Shown in pieces: positions 49,528-57,893 of a DNA stretch of 64,000 nt. This DNA is from Hasllibacter halocynthiae. Its GTDB lineage: Bacteria; Pseudomonadota; Alphaproteobacteria; Rhodobacterales; Rhodobacteraceae. The position numbers were made by a program, and so were the translations under genes. Numbering within the stretch: the first letter of the stretch is position 1; every line of letters begins with the position of its first letter. The stretch spans positions 62,001 to 126,000 of the forward strand of contig NZ_PVTT01000002.1 in NCBI RefSeq assembly GCF_003003095.1, in the 5' to 3' direction. The notes beneath the pieces were generated by a model. The model saw nothing but the letters and a program-made list of their open reading frames with translations, ran no database searches and had not been told where the DNA came from.

Positions 49528-50244
49528 CTAGACGGTGATATGGCCGTCCGAGAGCGCCCGGGCGACGGCGTGGATGGTGTTCTGCGCGCCGAGCTTCAGG
49601 CGCGCGCTCTCGATGTAGACGCGGATCGTGTGCTCGGAGATCGAAAGGCTCTCCGCGGCCTTCGCCCGGCTGTAGCCCAGCGCCAGGAGGCGCAGCGTCT
49701 CGGCCTCGCGCGGGGAGAGCGCCTGCATGGCCGGGGCCGCAGCGGCACCCTCGATCTGCAGCGCGGCCGCGTTGGTGGTGTGGGCGAGGGCGATCAGGTC
49801 GCCCGTCCGCGTCCGGCACCAGGCGCTCCACTCCTCGTCGTCCATCTGCGCCGAGACCGAGAAGAGCGCGAACTGCCCGCCGGGGCCGCGGATCGGCACC
49901 GTCATTCCCTGATTGCCGACCCCGTACGCGACGGCGTCGCGGAAGAACTCGCGCGCGGGACGGGACGACCAGTCGAAGCTCTTCCAATCGGCTGGCTGGA
50001 ACCGCTGGAAGCTTCCCAGGACGACCGGGTCGATCTTGAAATAGCCACGCTCCATGTAGCGGCCCTGCCATTCGGGGCTGTGCGTATGGACCGCGTATTG
50101 CCGGCCGGTCGAGTTGACGGAGTGGTAGGTGACATGCGCGACGTCCAGAAGGTCGCGCAGACCGACGATCTGCTCCCTCAGGGAATCAAGCGTTCTGACG
50201 GCACCGATCGCCTCCAGGGCCGGAGTCAGGTTCCGTTCCGTCAT
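49528..50244 (-). CDS. luxR: LuxR-type autoinducer-responsive transcription factor
   Basis: The 238-residue regulator has an N-terminal autoinducer-binding domain with the conserved aromatic/Asp pocket in 'SPEWQGRYMERGYFKIDPVV' (Trp, Tyr, Asp) and 'QPADWKSFDW' (Trp). A C-terminal LuxR HTH (about residues 175-235) shows 'LSPREAETLRLLALGYSRAK' and 'LSISEHTIRVYIESARLKLG'. It probably controls the adjacent luxI. The first 59 bp overlap the end of the upstream small gene, suggesting coupled translation. No Shine-Dalgarno is clear at its ATG. Confidence 0.92.
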   Translation of the reverse strand: MTERNLTPALEAIGAVRTLDSLREQIVGLRDLLDVAHVTYHSVNSTGRQYAVHTHSPEWQGRYMERGYFKIDPVVLGSFQRFQPADWKSFDWSSRPAREFFRDAVAYGVGNQGMTVPIRGPGGQFALFSVSAQMDDEEWSAWCRTRTGDLIALAHTTNAAALQIEGAAAAPAMQALSPREAETLRLLALGYSRAKAAESLSISEHTIRVYIESARLKLGAQNTIHAVARALSDGHITV

Positions 50245-50413
50245 CGGCGGCCGGGATGCGGCATGACCAGCTTCCTCCTGGATCGTTGGCGACCAGCTCG
50301 GCCGCGGCGATCAGCGTCGTGTCGTCGAGCTGCTCGGCCAAACGGTCGAGGCCGTTGCTCGTAGCGAACGTCCTGAGATCGGAAAGGACGTCTATTATCC
50401 ATTCGTTCGCCAT
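50186..50413 (-). CDS. Small conserved-looking protein at the head of the luxR-luxI locus
   Basis: The 75-residue protein starts MANEWIIDVLSDLRTFATSN. Residues 1-42 form an amphipathic two-helix unit ('GLDRLAEQLDDTTLIAAAEL'). The C-terminal 30 residues, overlapping luxR in another frame, are Pro/Gly/Asp-rich and probably unstructured. I recall similar short ORFs beside Rhodobacterales luxR genes, but no function. The strong helical pattern supports a real gene. It is separated from the acyltransferase by 289 bp, which probably hold the locus promoter. Confidence 0.65.
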   Translation of the reverse strand: MANEWIIDVLSDLRTFATSNGLDRLAEQLDDTTLIAAAELVANDPGGSWSCRIPAADDGTEPDSGPGGDRCRQNA

Positions 50414-50702
50414 TGAAGCATCCCCGTCACGCTTTGCAACCTCGCGCCAGGATAGGCGAGCCTTCGCCGATACATCACCCCCCGTTCCTTATCCCCCGAA
50501 TGTGGGGCCCTGTGGGACGCCAGTGCCTTGAATGCACTCGATCTTATCCTTCGCGGGTGCGGGAGACGGTGCGACTCACCCTCGCGCACCCGGTGCCCGT
50601 GCGCGGGGATCGGCGGATATCGGCGAAGCCCCCGGGGCGGAACGGCCTGCGCGCCATGTCGGCCACGCGGCCGTCCGGGACGCTGCACGCGATGCCCAAG
50701 GC

Positions 50703-52055
50703 TCAGGAGTGGCTGGCGGGGCCGTGATGCGCGATCGAGTTGGCGTAGTAGGCGACGAGGCGCTCGGCCCCCCCGCGCACCGCCAGGGTGCCGTCCCGAC
50801 GTTCGACGATCCGCCGCCCGACGAGGATGGACAAGGCCGCCTCCGCCGCAGCGCCGGCTTGCCGTGGAAGCCGTGTTACGGCGCCCGCGCGTTCCAGGCG
50901 GACGGACAGGGAAGCCATCGCGGCCTCCACCTCGTCCTCGGGCAGCACGCCCCCGGCCTCCTCGAGCGTGCGGCAGAGAAGCGGCACCGGAAGGACCGGC
51001 ACGTTGTCGGCGATACGGCGCATGAGATCGCGGCCGAGTGCCCGCACGTCCCCCGGTCCGTCCGCGAGGGGCACGGGCGCGCCGAAGGCGACCGCCGCCG
51101 CCCCGAACCTGTCCGTCCGCCCCAGCGTCCGCCTGAACGCATGCCTCAGCGTGAACCCGAGCGCCGCCCAGACCGAGGCGCGGAAGCGCCGTGCCCCGCC
51201 CTCGCCCTTCGAGGTCAGGAGCCGGTCCTCCAGCACCCGGTCGTAGTTGAGCCCGACCGGGACGAAGAAGACGTCGCGCTCGTACTCGCCCGCCGCGATG
51301 TACGAGAGGATGCCCAGCTTCGGCTCGCCGACGCGGCCGTCCAGCGTCAGCCCCCCTTCGGGAAACACCGCCTGCGTGACGCCCCCTGCCGTCGCCATCT
51401 GGACGTAGCGCGCCAGCACGCGGCGATAGAGGTCGTTCCCGGTTCGGTTGCGCCGGATGAAGTAGCCGCCGAGCGCGCGGATCAGCGGCAGAAGCGGGAA
51501 GACCCGCGCCCATTCGCCGACGGCGTAGGAGATCGGCGTGGCCCGGCTGACGAGATGCGTGACCAGCACGTAGTCCATGTTGCTGCGATGGTTCATCACG
51601 AAGACCACCGTCGCCCCAGGGGGCACGCCGGCAAGGGCGCGGGGATCGCCGTCGGACGGCCTGAGGCGATAGAGGAAGCGCGTCAGCGCGCGGGCGAGGC
51701 GCATCGCGACGGTGTAGTAGGCCGTCGCCGAGAAACCCGGCACGATCTCGCGCGCGTAGCGGACGGCCTGCTCGTGGGCGACGTTCTCCGGCACGCCCGT
51801 CCGGCGCGCGTGCGCGGCAGCGGCGCGCGCCACCTCCGGGTCGTAGGCGAGGCGCTGGATCATGTCGTGGCGCCGGGCCAGCTTGAAGGGCTGGATCGGA
51901 CGGGCGAGACGCTCGTTGAGGCGGGCGACGATGCGCTCGGCCCGGCGGCGGAAGAACCAGCGCACCGACGGAAAGAGGAAGTTCGTCGCGAAGCTGACGG
52001 CGGCGAAGCCGAGCAGCAGGGCGAACGCCCAGACCGGAAGCTCCACCGTTCCCAT
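50703..52055 (-). CDS. Glycerol-3-phosphate/lysophosphatidate acyltransferase-type protein
   Basis: The 450-residue protein has an N-terminal hydrophobic anchor (about residues 7-30) and a PlsB/PlsC acyltransferase domain. The catalytic H-x4-D is in 'VVFVMNHRSNMDYVLVTHLV'. Later blocks are 'GGYFIRRNRTGNDLYRRVLA' and 'TQAVFPEGGLTLDGRVGEPK', the glycerophosphate-binding motif, followed by 'VFFVPVGLNYDRV'. Size and motifs are intermediate between PlsB and PlsC, so the exact acyl acceptor is uncertain. It acts in membrane phospholipid synthesis. It is divergent from the H-NS-like gene. Confidence 0.87.
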   Translation of the reverse strand: MGTVELPVWAFALLLGFAAVSFATNFLFPSVRWFFRRRAERIVARLNERLARPIQPFKLARRHDMIQRLAYDPEVARAAAAHARRTGVPENVAHEQAVRYAREIVPGFSATAYYTVAMRLARALTRFLYRLRPSDGDPRALAGVPPGATVVFVMNHRSNMDYVLVTHLVSRATPISYAVGEWARVFPLLPLIRALGGYFIRRNRTGNDLYRRVLARYVQMATAGGVTQAVFPEGGLTLDGRVGEPKLGILSYIAAGEYERDVFFVPVGLNYDRVLEDRLLTSKGEGGARRFRASVWAALGFTLRHAFRRTLGRTDRFGAAAVAFGAPVPLADGPGDVRALGRDLMRRIADNVPVLPVPLLCRTLEEAGGVLPEDEVEAAMASLSVRLERAGAVTRLPRQAGAAAEAALSILVGRRIVERRDGTLAVRGGAERLVAYYANSIAHHGPASHS

Positions 52056-52208
52056 GCGCGGGAGAGGACACCGCGGCGCGGGCGGCGTCCAGACGGGCCG
52101 GGACCGTGGGGCTCCGGGCGTCTCCGCCGCGCATCCCGGCCGCTTTCGGCGGCCCTTTCGCGGCGAGCCGGCTGAATTTCGTAAAGCCGCTTGGATGAGA
52201 CGATTCTT

Positions 52209-52230
52209 GCCCCATTTGCGTTCATGGGGC
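52209..52230 (+). promoter_or_regulatory. Inverted repeat in the leader of the H-NS-like gene
   Basis: GCCCCAT (52209-52215) and ATGGGGC (52224-52230) form a 7-bp stem with an 8-nt loop, ending 39 nt before the H-NS-like ATG. It could be a leader hairpin or an autoregulatory site. It lies in the 214-bp divergent region shared with the acyltransferase gene. Confidence 0.4.
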
Positions 52231-52269
52231 TATGGGCGGGATTGTGATTCGAGAAAAGGGAGACTTCCA

Positions 52270-52617
52270 ATGACGAAGAAGCTGGAGAAGATGGACCTCG
52301 ACGAGCTGCGCGCCGAACTCAAGGAGCGCAAGAAAGCCGTTGGAGAGGTCGAGAAGGCGATCATGCAATTCGCGGACCGCAAGGCCGCCGCCCTGCGCGC
52401 CGAATTCGAGGAACGCGCCCGTGCCGAAGGGGTCGACCCCTCGTCCGTCTTCGGAAGCGCGAAGAAGCGGCGCGTCGGCGGGACCGCCGCGAAGGGCGAG
52501 CCGAAGTTCCGGCACCCCGAGAACCCAGAGCGGACCTGGACCGGCAAGGGCCGTCAGCCCGTCTGGTTCAAGGAGCATGTCGAGAAGGGCGGCAAGCCCG
52601 AGGATCTGGCGATTTGA
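52270..52617 (+). CDS. H-NS/HvrA-type histone-like nucleoid protein
   Basis: The 115-residue protein starts [20 protein letters not shown], an oligomerisation coiled coil (about residues 1-55). It ends in the conserved DNA-binding domain '[20 protein letters not shown]' plus 'WFKEHVEKG', matching the H-NS family signature (R/K-x-PENP-x-TW-x-G-x-GR-x-P-x-W). In Rhodobacter, HvrA and related proteins modulate photosynthesis and nitrogen genes. An AAAAGGGAG ribosome site is present. Its stop overlaps the TTG start of deoD by TTGA. Confidence 0.92.
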   Translation: MTKKLEKMDLDELRAELKERKKAVGEVEKAIMQFADRKAAALRAEFEERARAEGVDPSSVFGSAKKRRVGGTAAKGEPKFRHPENPERTWTGKGRQPVWFKEHVEKGGKPEDLAI

Positions 52618-53318
52618 GCGTCCACATCGGGGCCGAGAAGGGCGACATCGCCGATGTCGTCCTGATGCCGGGCGACCCTCTCCGGGCGAGATGGGCGGCC
52701 GAGACGTTCCTGCGCGCCCCGCGTCTCGTGAACGAGGTACGCGGAATGCTGGGCTTCACGGGCGAATGGAAGGGGAATCGCGTCACGATCCACGGCAGCG
52801 GCATGGGGATGCCGTCGCTTTCCATCTACGCCAACGAGCTCATTCGGGATTTCGGCGCCCGGACGCTGATCCGGATCGGCTCGGCCGGCGCGATGCAGGA
52901 GGCGGTGAATATCCGCGACGTAGTGATCGCGATGACGGCGAGCACGATCTCGACCCCTTCCCGCGGCATCATGCGCGAACTGAACTTCGCACCCTGCGCC
53001 GATTTCGGCCTTCTCCGTGCGGCGGTCGCGGCAGCGGAAGGAAAGGGAATGGCGCCGCATGTCGGTGGAATCTATTCCTCGGACGTCTTCTACGACGAGC
53101 GGCCCGATCTCACCGAGCAGATGACCCGGCACGGCGTCCTCGCCGTCGAGATGGAGGCGGCCGAGCTCTATACCGTGGCGGCGCGCCACGGAGCCCGCGC
53201 GTTGGGGGTGATGACGATCAGCGACCACCTCCTGACCGGCGAGGCCCTGCCCAGCGGGGAGCGCGAGCGGTCCTTCGGCGACATGGTCGAGATCGCGCTG
53301 GAGGCGGCCTTCGGCTAG
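52614..53318 (+). CDS. deoD: Purine nucleoside phosphorylase, DeoD type
   Basis: The 234-residue hexameric-type phosphorylase splits purine nucleosides to base and ribose-1-phosphate. Visible are '[16 protein letters not shown]' (phosphate site), '[15 protein letters not shown]' and '[17 protein letters not shown]' (ribose/base pocket), and '[13 protein letters not shown]' with the catalytic Asp. A TTG start overlaps the H-NS stop, and no ATG is nearby in frame. Its product (hypoxanthine/guanine) could feed the xanthine dehydrogenase encoded elsewhere in this window. The stop interlocks with the convergent gene in CTAG. Confidence 0.94.
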   Translation: MSVHIGAEKGDIADVVLMPGDPLRARWAAETFLRAPRLVNEVRGMLGFTGEWKGNRVTIHGSGMGMPSLSIYANELIRDFGARTLIRIGSAGAMQEAVNIRDVVIAMTASTISTPSRGIMRELNFAPCADFGLLRAAVAAAEGKGMAPHVGGIYSSDVFYDERPDLTEQMTRHGVLAVEMEAAELYTVAARHGARALGVMTISDHLLTGEALPSGERERSFGDMVEIALEAAFG

Positions 53319-53725
53319 AGTTGGGGCACCGCGCTGTTCCTCAGGCAGGCCAGGGGCGCACGCCCCATGGGGCCGTATCCGGTCTTGCCGCAGCGTGCGC
53401 AGCCATAGCGCATCAGGCGGGTACTCATGCTGCCCCCGACGGGCTTCCAGACGCAGCCTTCCGCGGTACGGATGGTGCGCCTGACCTTCCGCGGCGTGAC
53501 GGCGCCCGGTCGCTCGCGGAAGCGGGGCGCCGTCCTCGGCGGCCCTGCGCCCGGCACGAGCTGGCCGCAGAGCATGAGGCCCGCGAGAAGCACGGTGGCC
53601 ACCCCTGCCTCCAGCGTCAGGTCGGGTCTGTGCTGGGCGGTCGCCAAGGCGGCCGCCAGGGCGCCGCCGGAAAGGAAGACGGCTTGAAGGATGCCGGCGA
53701 GGAGGCGTCGCACGAGATAGGCCAT
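53315..53725 (-). CDS. Unknown membrane protein with a C-terminal Cys cluster
   Basis: The 136-residue protein has two hydrophobic segments (about residues 8-28 and 37-58), a basic middle region, and a tail containing '[20 protein letters not shown]' followed by Cys, i.e. a CxxC plus another Cys that could bind a metal or be redox active. An additional Cys lies near residue 90. It is not recognised. It begins with ATG 53725 and shares a CTAG stop overlap with deoD. Confidence 0.6.
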   Translation of the reverse strand: MAYLVRRLLAGILQAVFLSGGALAAALATAQHRPDLTLEAGVATVLLAGLMLCGQLVPGAGPPRTAPRFRERPGAVTPRKVRRTIRTAEGCVWKPVGGSMSTRLMRYGCARCGKTGYGPMGRAPLACLRNSAVPQL

Positions 53726-53756
53726 GTTCCGACGCTCTTCGCCGAATGGGGCTACG

Positions 53757-54617
53757 TCATGACGTCATCTGGCCGTGGCTGCGGTCGTATCCGTTGCGGG
53801 GCGGGGGCGCCCAGCCCGCTGGCGCGGCACCCTTCAGCCGCTCGAGGAGGAGGGGGTGGCAGGCCGCCGCGTCGGAGGAGTGGCCCTGCCCGCAATCGCC
53901 CCCGGGGCAGGTCGAGAGCACGGCGACCAGGTCGATCTCGGCCAGGAACGCGATGTGGTCCCCCGGGCGCACGGGGCTCGCCTTCATGACGTAGCGCCCC
54001 TCGGCGTCGAAGCCGGTGGCCATGAACACGTTCAGCACGTCATGGACCAGCCCTTCGGCCATGTCGCGGTGGAAGCCTTCGGCCATGATCGCGCGGGTCA
54101 GGTTGGAATGGCAGCAGTGATGGTATTGACCGCCCGAGAGGAGGTTCGCGGTGTACGGATCGCAGCGCGTGCCGATCACGTCGTGCACCGAGCAGCCGTC
54201 CTCGTCGAAACCGTACCAGTCCAGGCTGTCCTCCACGATCGTCGCCATGGGCCGCAGCGTCGGCAGTGAGGACCAGAGACGGTCCCCTGTCGACAGATGG
54301 GTGCCATGCAGCGCGCGGGTCTTGCCGGACCAGAACTGTTCGGACCAGTCCGTGGAGAAGAGGTTCAGGTCGCCGACTTGCGGGCCTTCGATGCAGGTGA
54401 TGCGGAACCCCTGCCCCGCCGGCACGCGCAGGGCGCGCGCTTCCCGGGGCGGGACGGCGACGGCTTCGGCGGGCTTCGCGGCGGCGATGGCGGCTCGATA
54501 GGCGGCGATCCCGGGCGATGCGAGGGTACCGGCCGTATAGACGGGAACGGCGGGGGCCGCCCGGCGCAGGGCCGCGTCGGGCGGAGGTGGCGTCCGGGAT
54601 CGGGCAGGCTCGGTCAT
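53757..54617 (-). CDS. DUF1989 (urea carboxylase-associated family) protein
   Basis: The 286-residue soluble protein has 'GQGFRITCIEGPQVGDLNLF', 'WSGKTRALHGTHLSTGDRLW', 'HDVIGTRCDPYTANLLSG' and 'YHHCCHSNLTRAIMAEGF', the Cys/His-rich blocks typical of DUF1989 proteins. Some of these occur beside urea carboxylase. No urea genes are near, so the role stays open. The C-terminus 'STCPGGDCGQGHSSDAAACH' carries more cysteines and may bind metal. The start at 54617 removes a low-complexity leader present in the longer frame. Confidence 0.82.
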   Translation of the reverse strand: MTEPARSRTPPPPDAALRRAAPAVPVYTAGTLASPGIAAYRAAIAAAKPAEAVAVPPREARALRVPAGQGFRITCIEGPQVGDLNLFSTDWSEQFWSGKTRALHGTHLSTGDRLWSSLPTLRPMATIVEDSLDWYGFDEDGCSVHDVIGTRCDPYTANLLSGGQYHHCCHSNLTRAIMAEGFHRDMAEGLVHDVLNVFMATGFDAEGRYVMKASPVRPGDHIAFLAEIDLVAVLSTCPGGDCGQGHSSDAAACHPLLLERLKGAAPAGWAPPPRNGYDRSHGQMTS

Positions 54618-54654
54618 GGGGCGATCTTGCCCTGCCTCCGTACGGGGCGAAAGC

Positions 54655-55281
54655 TCAGGCGGCGCGATGCGCCACGAGGCCGCCGTCCAGGACGACATGA
54701 GGGTCGGAGAGGTCGGCGCGCCCGGCCATGCCGCAGATGAAGGCACGTCCCCCCGCCTCGCAGGACACGGTTCCTGCGACCTGCCCTGCGATCCGCAAGG
54801 TGGCGTCCCGCCCCACGGTCGCGTCGCCGCCCACCGTGCCGTCGAGATGGACCCGCGCGCCCGGCCGCAGCACGAGCGATCCCGCGACGCACCCCGTGAT
54901 CCGCACCGCGTCCGCGACCGTCAGGTCGCCGTCGATCGTCCCGTCCAGAACCCGCATGCCGTCCTCCTGCGGTGCGCCGGGTCCATCATGCCCGGCCCGG
55001 GACGTTTGCGAAGGGGCGAGACGCGCGACGAGGCCCCGGCGGGCGGCCCACCGCCGACGGAGCGGGCGGATGTCGAGGGAGGCGACGGCGATCCCCACCG
55101 GGATCATCCAGAGGCCGAACACCGGGAGGATCGCCAGGAAGCCACCGCAGATCAGAAGGATCCCCAGCGGGAGACGCAGCCCGACCGGCACCTTCAGGCG
55201 CACCCAAGCGATGGCCCGGCGCACGCGGCGGCGCCACTCGGGTGGCAGACGCTGGATCAATCGCGCGAGCATCGGGGACAT
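54655..55281 (-). CDS. Membrane segment fused to a bactofilin-like beta-repeat domain
   Basis: The 208-residue frame has two parts. Residues 1-80 hold an amphipathic basic helix and one or two hydrophobic helices ('LPLGILLICGGFLAILPVFG', 'WMIPVGIAVASLD'). Residues 109-208 hold regularly spaced Gly/Asp/Val strands ('GTIDGDLTVADAVRITGCVA', 'GTVGGDATVGRDATLRIAGQ'), a right-handed beta-helix pattern like bactofilins. An internal ATG at 54957 (residue 109) has a strong AGGAGG site 5 nt upstream, so the second half may also be made alone. Either a true fusion or two genes whose separating stop is lost. Confidence 0.65.
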   Translation of the reverse strand: MSPMLARLIQRLPPEWRRRVRRAIAWVRLKVPVGLRLPLGILLICGGFLAILPVFGLWMIPVGIAVASLDIRPLRRRWAARRGLVARLAPSQTSRAGHDGPGAPQEDGMRVLDGTIDGDLTVADAVRITGCVAGSLVLRPGARVHLDGTVGGDATVGRDATLRIAGQVAGTVSCEAGGRAFICGMAGRADLSDPHVVLDGGLVAHRAA

Positions 55282-55517
55282 ATGGCGTGCGGGCGTCCCG
55301 CTGGAAAGGGCGGAGGGCCCCGCGCCGGCCATCTACCGCCGGAAGTCCGTTCCCCGGGACCCACCAGATGCGGAACCGGGCGCGCCGTCCCCGGTGGATC
55401 AAGGACGACCGGCAAGGGGGCACGCGCCGAGCGCGCCCCCCGCGACGTTCATGCTCCGGCCGCGCGGTCAGCGGCCGGGGGCCGAACCGCTGCCGAGCCT
55501 CGGGCCGGCGGCCGCGC

Positions 55518-56297
55518 TCAGACCGCCCGCTCGACCAGCAGGTGCTTGATCTCCGAGATCGCCTTGGCCGGGTTCAAGCCCTTGGGACAGGTCTTGGCGC
55601 AATTCATGATCGCGTGGCAGCGATAGAGCTTGAACGGATCCTCGAGGTCGTCCAGCCGCTCGCCCGTCGCCTCGTCGCGGCTGTCGATGATCCAGCGATA
55701 GGCGTGCAGCAGCGCCGCCGGGCCGAGATACTTGTCGCCGTTCCACCAGTAGGACGGGCAGGCCGTCGAGCAGGAGGCGCACATCACGCATTCGTAGAGG
55801 CCGTCGAGCTTGCGCCGATCCTCGATGGATTGCCGCCACTCCTCCTTCGGGCGGTTCGTCTTCGTCTCCAGCCAAGGCATGACGGAGGCGTGCTGGGCGT
55901 AGAAATGCGTGAGGTCCGGGATCAGGTCGCGCACGACGGGCATGTGAGGCAGTGGGTAGATCGTCACGTCGCCCTTCACCTCGTCCATGCCGTAGATGCA
56001 CGCCAGCGTGTTGATTCCGCCGATGTTCATCGCGCAGGACCCGCAGATCCCCTCGCGGCAGGAGCGGCGGAAGGTCAGGGTCGGGTCGATCTCGTTCTTG
56101 ATCTTGATGAGGGCGTCGAGGACCATCGGCCCGCAGGTGTCCATGTCGACGAAATAGGTGTCGAGCCGGGGGTTCCCCCCCTCCTCCTGGGACCAGCGGT
56201 AGATGCGGAAGGTGCGCAGGTTCGTCGCCCCCTCCGGCTTCGGCCAGGTCTTGCCGGTCGTGATGCGGCTGTTCTTCGGCAGGGTGAGCTGGACCAT
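55518..56297 (-). CDS. sdhB: Succinate dehydrogenase iron-sulfur subunit
   Basis: The 259-residue protein passes electrons from FAD in SdhA to ubiquinone. Three cluster motifs are visible: '[16 protein letters not shown]' with the following 'TLAC' ([2Fe-2S]), '[15 protein letters not shown]' ([4Fe-4S]) and '[17 protein letters not shown]' ([3Fe-4S]/[4Fe-4S]). The start [10 protein letters not shown] is preceded by AAGGAGG. It belongs to the sdhCDAB enzyme but is split from sdhA by three unrelated genes. Confidence 0.97.
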   Translation of the reverse strand: MVQLTLPKNSRITTGKTWPKPEGATNLRTFRIYRWSQEEGGNPRLDTYFVDMDTCGPMVLDALIKIKNEIDPTLTFRRSCREGICGSCAMNIGGINTLACIYGMDEVKGDVTIYPLPHMPVVRDLIPDLTHFYAQHASVMPWLETKTNRPKEEWRQSIEDRRKLDGLYECVMCASCSTACPSYWWNGDKYLGPAALLHAYRWIIDSRDEATGERLDDLEDPFKLYRCHAIMNCAKTCPKGLNPAKAISEIKHLLVERAV

Positions 56298-56440
56298 CGG
56301 GGCGCCTCCTTGCCCGCCCATCTAGGCGCGCGGGCCGGCCTTGGGAATGCGGCGCCGGGGCGCGGGGGTCAAGCGGGTCGGAGGCTTGTGATCACATGGG
56401 GCCGCGACGGGGATCGCAGGATCCGGCACGGGCCGCGCCC

Positions 56441-57229
56441 TCACCCTTCGAAGGCCAGCCGCCCGGTCCAGCCGGGGCCGTCCTCGTAGCCCAGCGCGAT
56501 CAGGTCGGCGGTGTGCCGCTCGGCGTAGAGGGCGGCCGTGGCGGGCGGCAGCTTCGTGAGCCACTGCGCGGGCCGCCCGGATGCGACATGCGTCCTCTGC
56601 CGGCCCTCGTCCGCGGCCTTCCCGCCGAAGAGGCTGTTCTCGACGAAGACGCGGCGCCCGGTCTCGCGCTCGGCCTCTTCGAGGCCCAGGCGCTCCAGCG
56701 CCCGTACGAAGAGGTCGCCCCGCGTGTCCACGATCAGGTCCTCGTAGCGCAGGTCGACCGCGCTGGGGTGCCCGTAGGGCCAGGCGAGCATCTCGCGCAG
56801 GACCTCCGCGTGGCGCCCCTCCATCTCGAAGGCGAGCTTCTCCTCGAAGGTGGGCAGGGCACGGATCGCCTCGAGGTAGCTCAGGCCGCCGAACCGCGCG
56901 CGCGGGCGTGCGAGGTCCCGCTCCGTGCCCATCTCGGTCGTCTCGTGGTAGCGCGCGCCCGACAGGAGGACGTCGCGCGGGTCGCGGATGACGTGCAGGA
57001 ACCGCGCGTCCGGCATGGCGAACACCTCCGGCGCGAAGGTGCCGGCCCAGTTGAGGACGACGGCGCGACCCTCCTTCGGGATGCGGCTCCATTTCGCGGG
57101 CCGGTGAAGGGGCAGGACGGGCGCGTCCAGCGCCGCCGCCAGGGCACGGAACACGGTGCGCATCCAGACCGTGCCGGTCTTGTGATGCGTGCCCACGCAC
57201 AGCACGCGGGGGGTGGCGGCCTCTCTCAT
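56441..57229 (-). CDS. Sulfotransferase family protein
   Basis: The 262-residue protein has the PAPS 5'-phosphosulfate loop 'VGTHHKTGTVWMRTVFRAL' near the N-terminus and the 3'-phosphate region 'DARFLHVIRDPRDVLLSGAR' with the Arg/Ser pair. Later come 'VDLRYEDLIVD' and 'GRPAQWLTKLPPATAALYAE'. It likely sulfates a polysaccharide or lipid, and the acceptor is unknown. ATG 57229 gives a start just before the PAPS loop. It lies between sdhB and a small lipoprotein gene, all on the same strand. Confidence 0.85.
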   Translation of the reverse strand: MREAATPRVLCVGTHHKTGTVWMRTVFRALAAALDAPVLPLHRPAKWSRIPKEGRAVVLNWAGTFAPEVFAMPDARFLHVIRDPRDVLLSGARYHETTEMGTERDLARPRARFGGLSYLEAIRALPTFEEKLAFEMEGRHAEVLREMLAWPYGHPSAVDLRYEDLIVDTRGDLFVRALERLGLEEAERETGRRVFVENSLFGGKAADEGRQRTHVASGRPAQWLTKLPPATAALYAERHTADLIALGYEDGPGWTGRLAFEG

Positions 57230-57260
57230 CGGGGTGTCGCCCGTGCCTCGGGACGCGCCG

Positions 57261-57539
57261 TCAGGGGCAGTAGAGGTCGCCGCCCTGCAGGATGGCGTCC
57301 GGGTTGCAGTCCGGGTCGCCCAGCGGGTCGCCGCCGAGCCCGCCCGCCGCGCGCCGCGCGCGGGCCGGGGCCTGCGAGGCGGGCACCGTGATCGCGGCGC
57401 TCGCGGGCTCGACGATGGGGACGATGGTGACGGTATCCTCGGGCGGGGCCGTCGCGGCGTCGGCGATCGGCGCGGCGCCGCACGCGGCGAGGAGAGGCAG
57501 GCACCCGAGCGCGCCGACGATCGTTCGCAGTCCAGCCAA
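57261..57539 (-). CDS. Small lipoprotein of unknown function
   Basis: The protein has about 92 residues. A TTG start gives (M)AGLRTIVGALGCLPLLAACG, a lipoprotein signal with lipobox LAAC. The mature part is Ala/Pro/Thr-rich and flexible, ending 'GDPDCNPDAILQGGDLYCP' with two cysteines that may pair. The frame is open upstream to an ATG at 57599, but that would bury the signal. The codon choice is uncertain. It lies between the GT32-like and sulfotransferase genes. Confidence 0.55.
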   Translation of the reverse strand: MAGLRTIVGALGCLPLLAACGAAPIADAATAPPEDTVTIVPIVEPASAAITVPASQAPARARRAAGGLGGDPLGDPDCNPDAILQGGDLYCP

Positions 57540-57893
57540 ATCAACCTCGAGCCTTGCCCGGCACCGCCACGACAAGGGCGCCGGCCGGGAATCCACCATC
57601 GTCGCCGAGCGTTATCCCATCGCGCGGGCGTTCCGCAACCGTCCGCCGGGCCCGGCCCCGCCTGCCGGGGCGCGCCGGGCACACGGGCTACGGCAGGGAC
57701 CGAGGGCCCTCGCCCTGGTGCGGCGTCCGAAAGGCGAACTGCGGGACTACCTTCGGGCGGTGCCGCCATGAAGGCGCAAGCCCCCGCGTCACCGTCGGTG
57801 CGTTGCGGGGCACCCACCCGTCACGAGGTGCAGCACGACCTGCCCCCGCACCGGAGCCGCAGGCGGGCCGGAACCCGCACTCTCGGCGGATGC
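57540..57893. other. 354-bp gene-free stretch between lipoprotein and glycosyltransferase
   Basis: No gene is recognised on either strand. The open frames that cross it are of shadow type. It should contain the promoter for the lipoprotein-sulfotransferase pair. A CCGGCCCCGCCTGCCGGGGC-type hairpin occurs near 57655-57674. I see nothing else. Confidence 0.4.
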
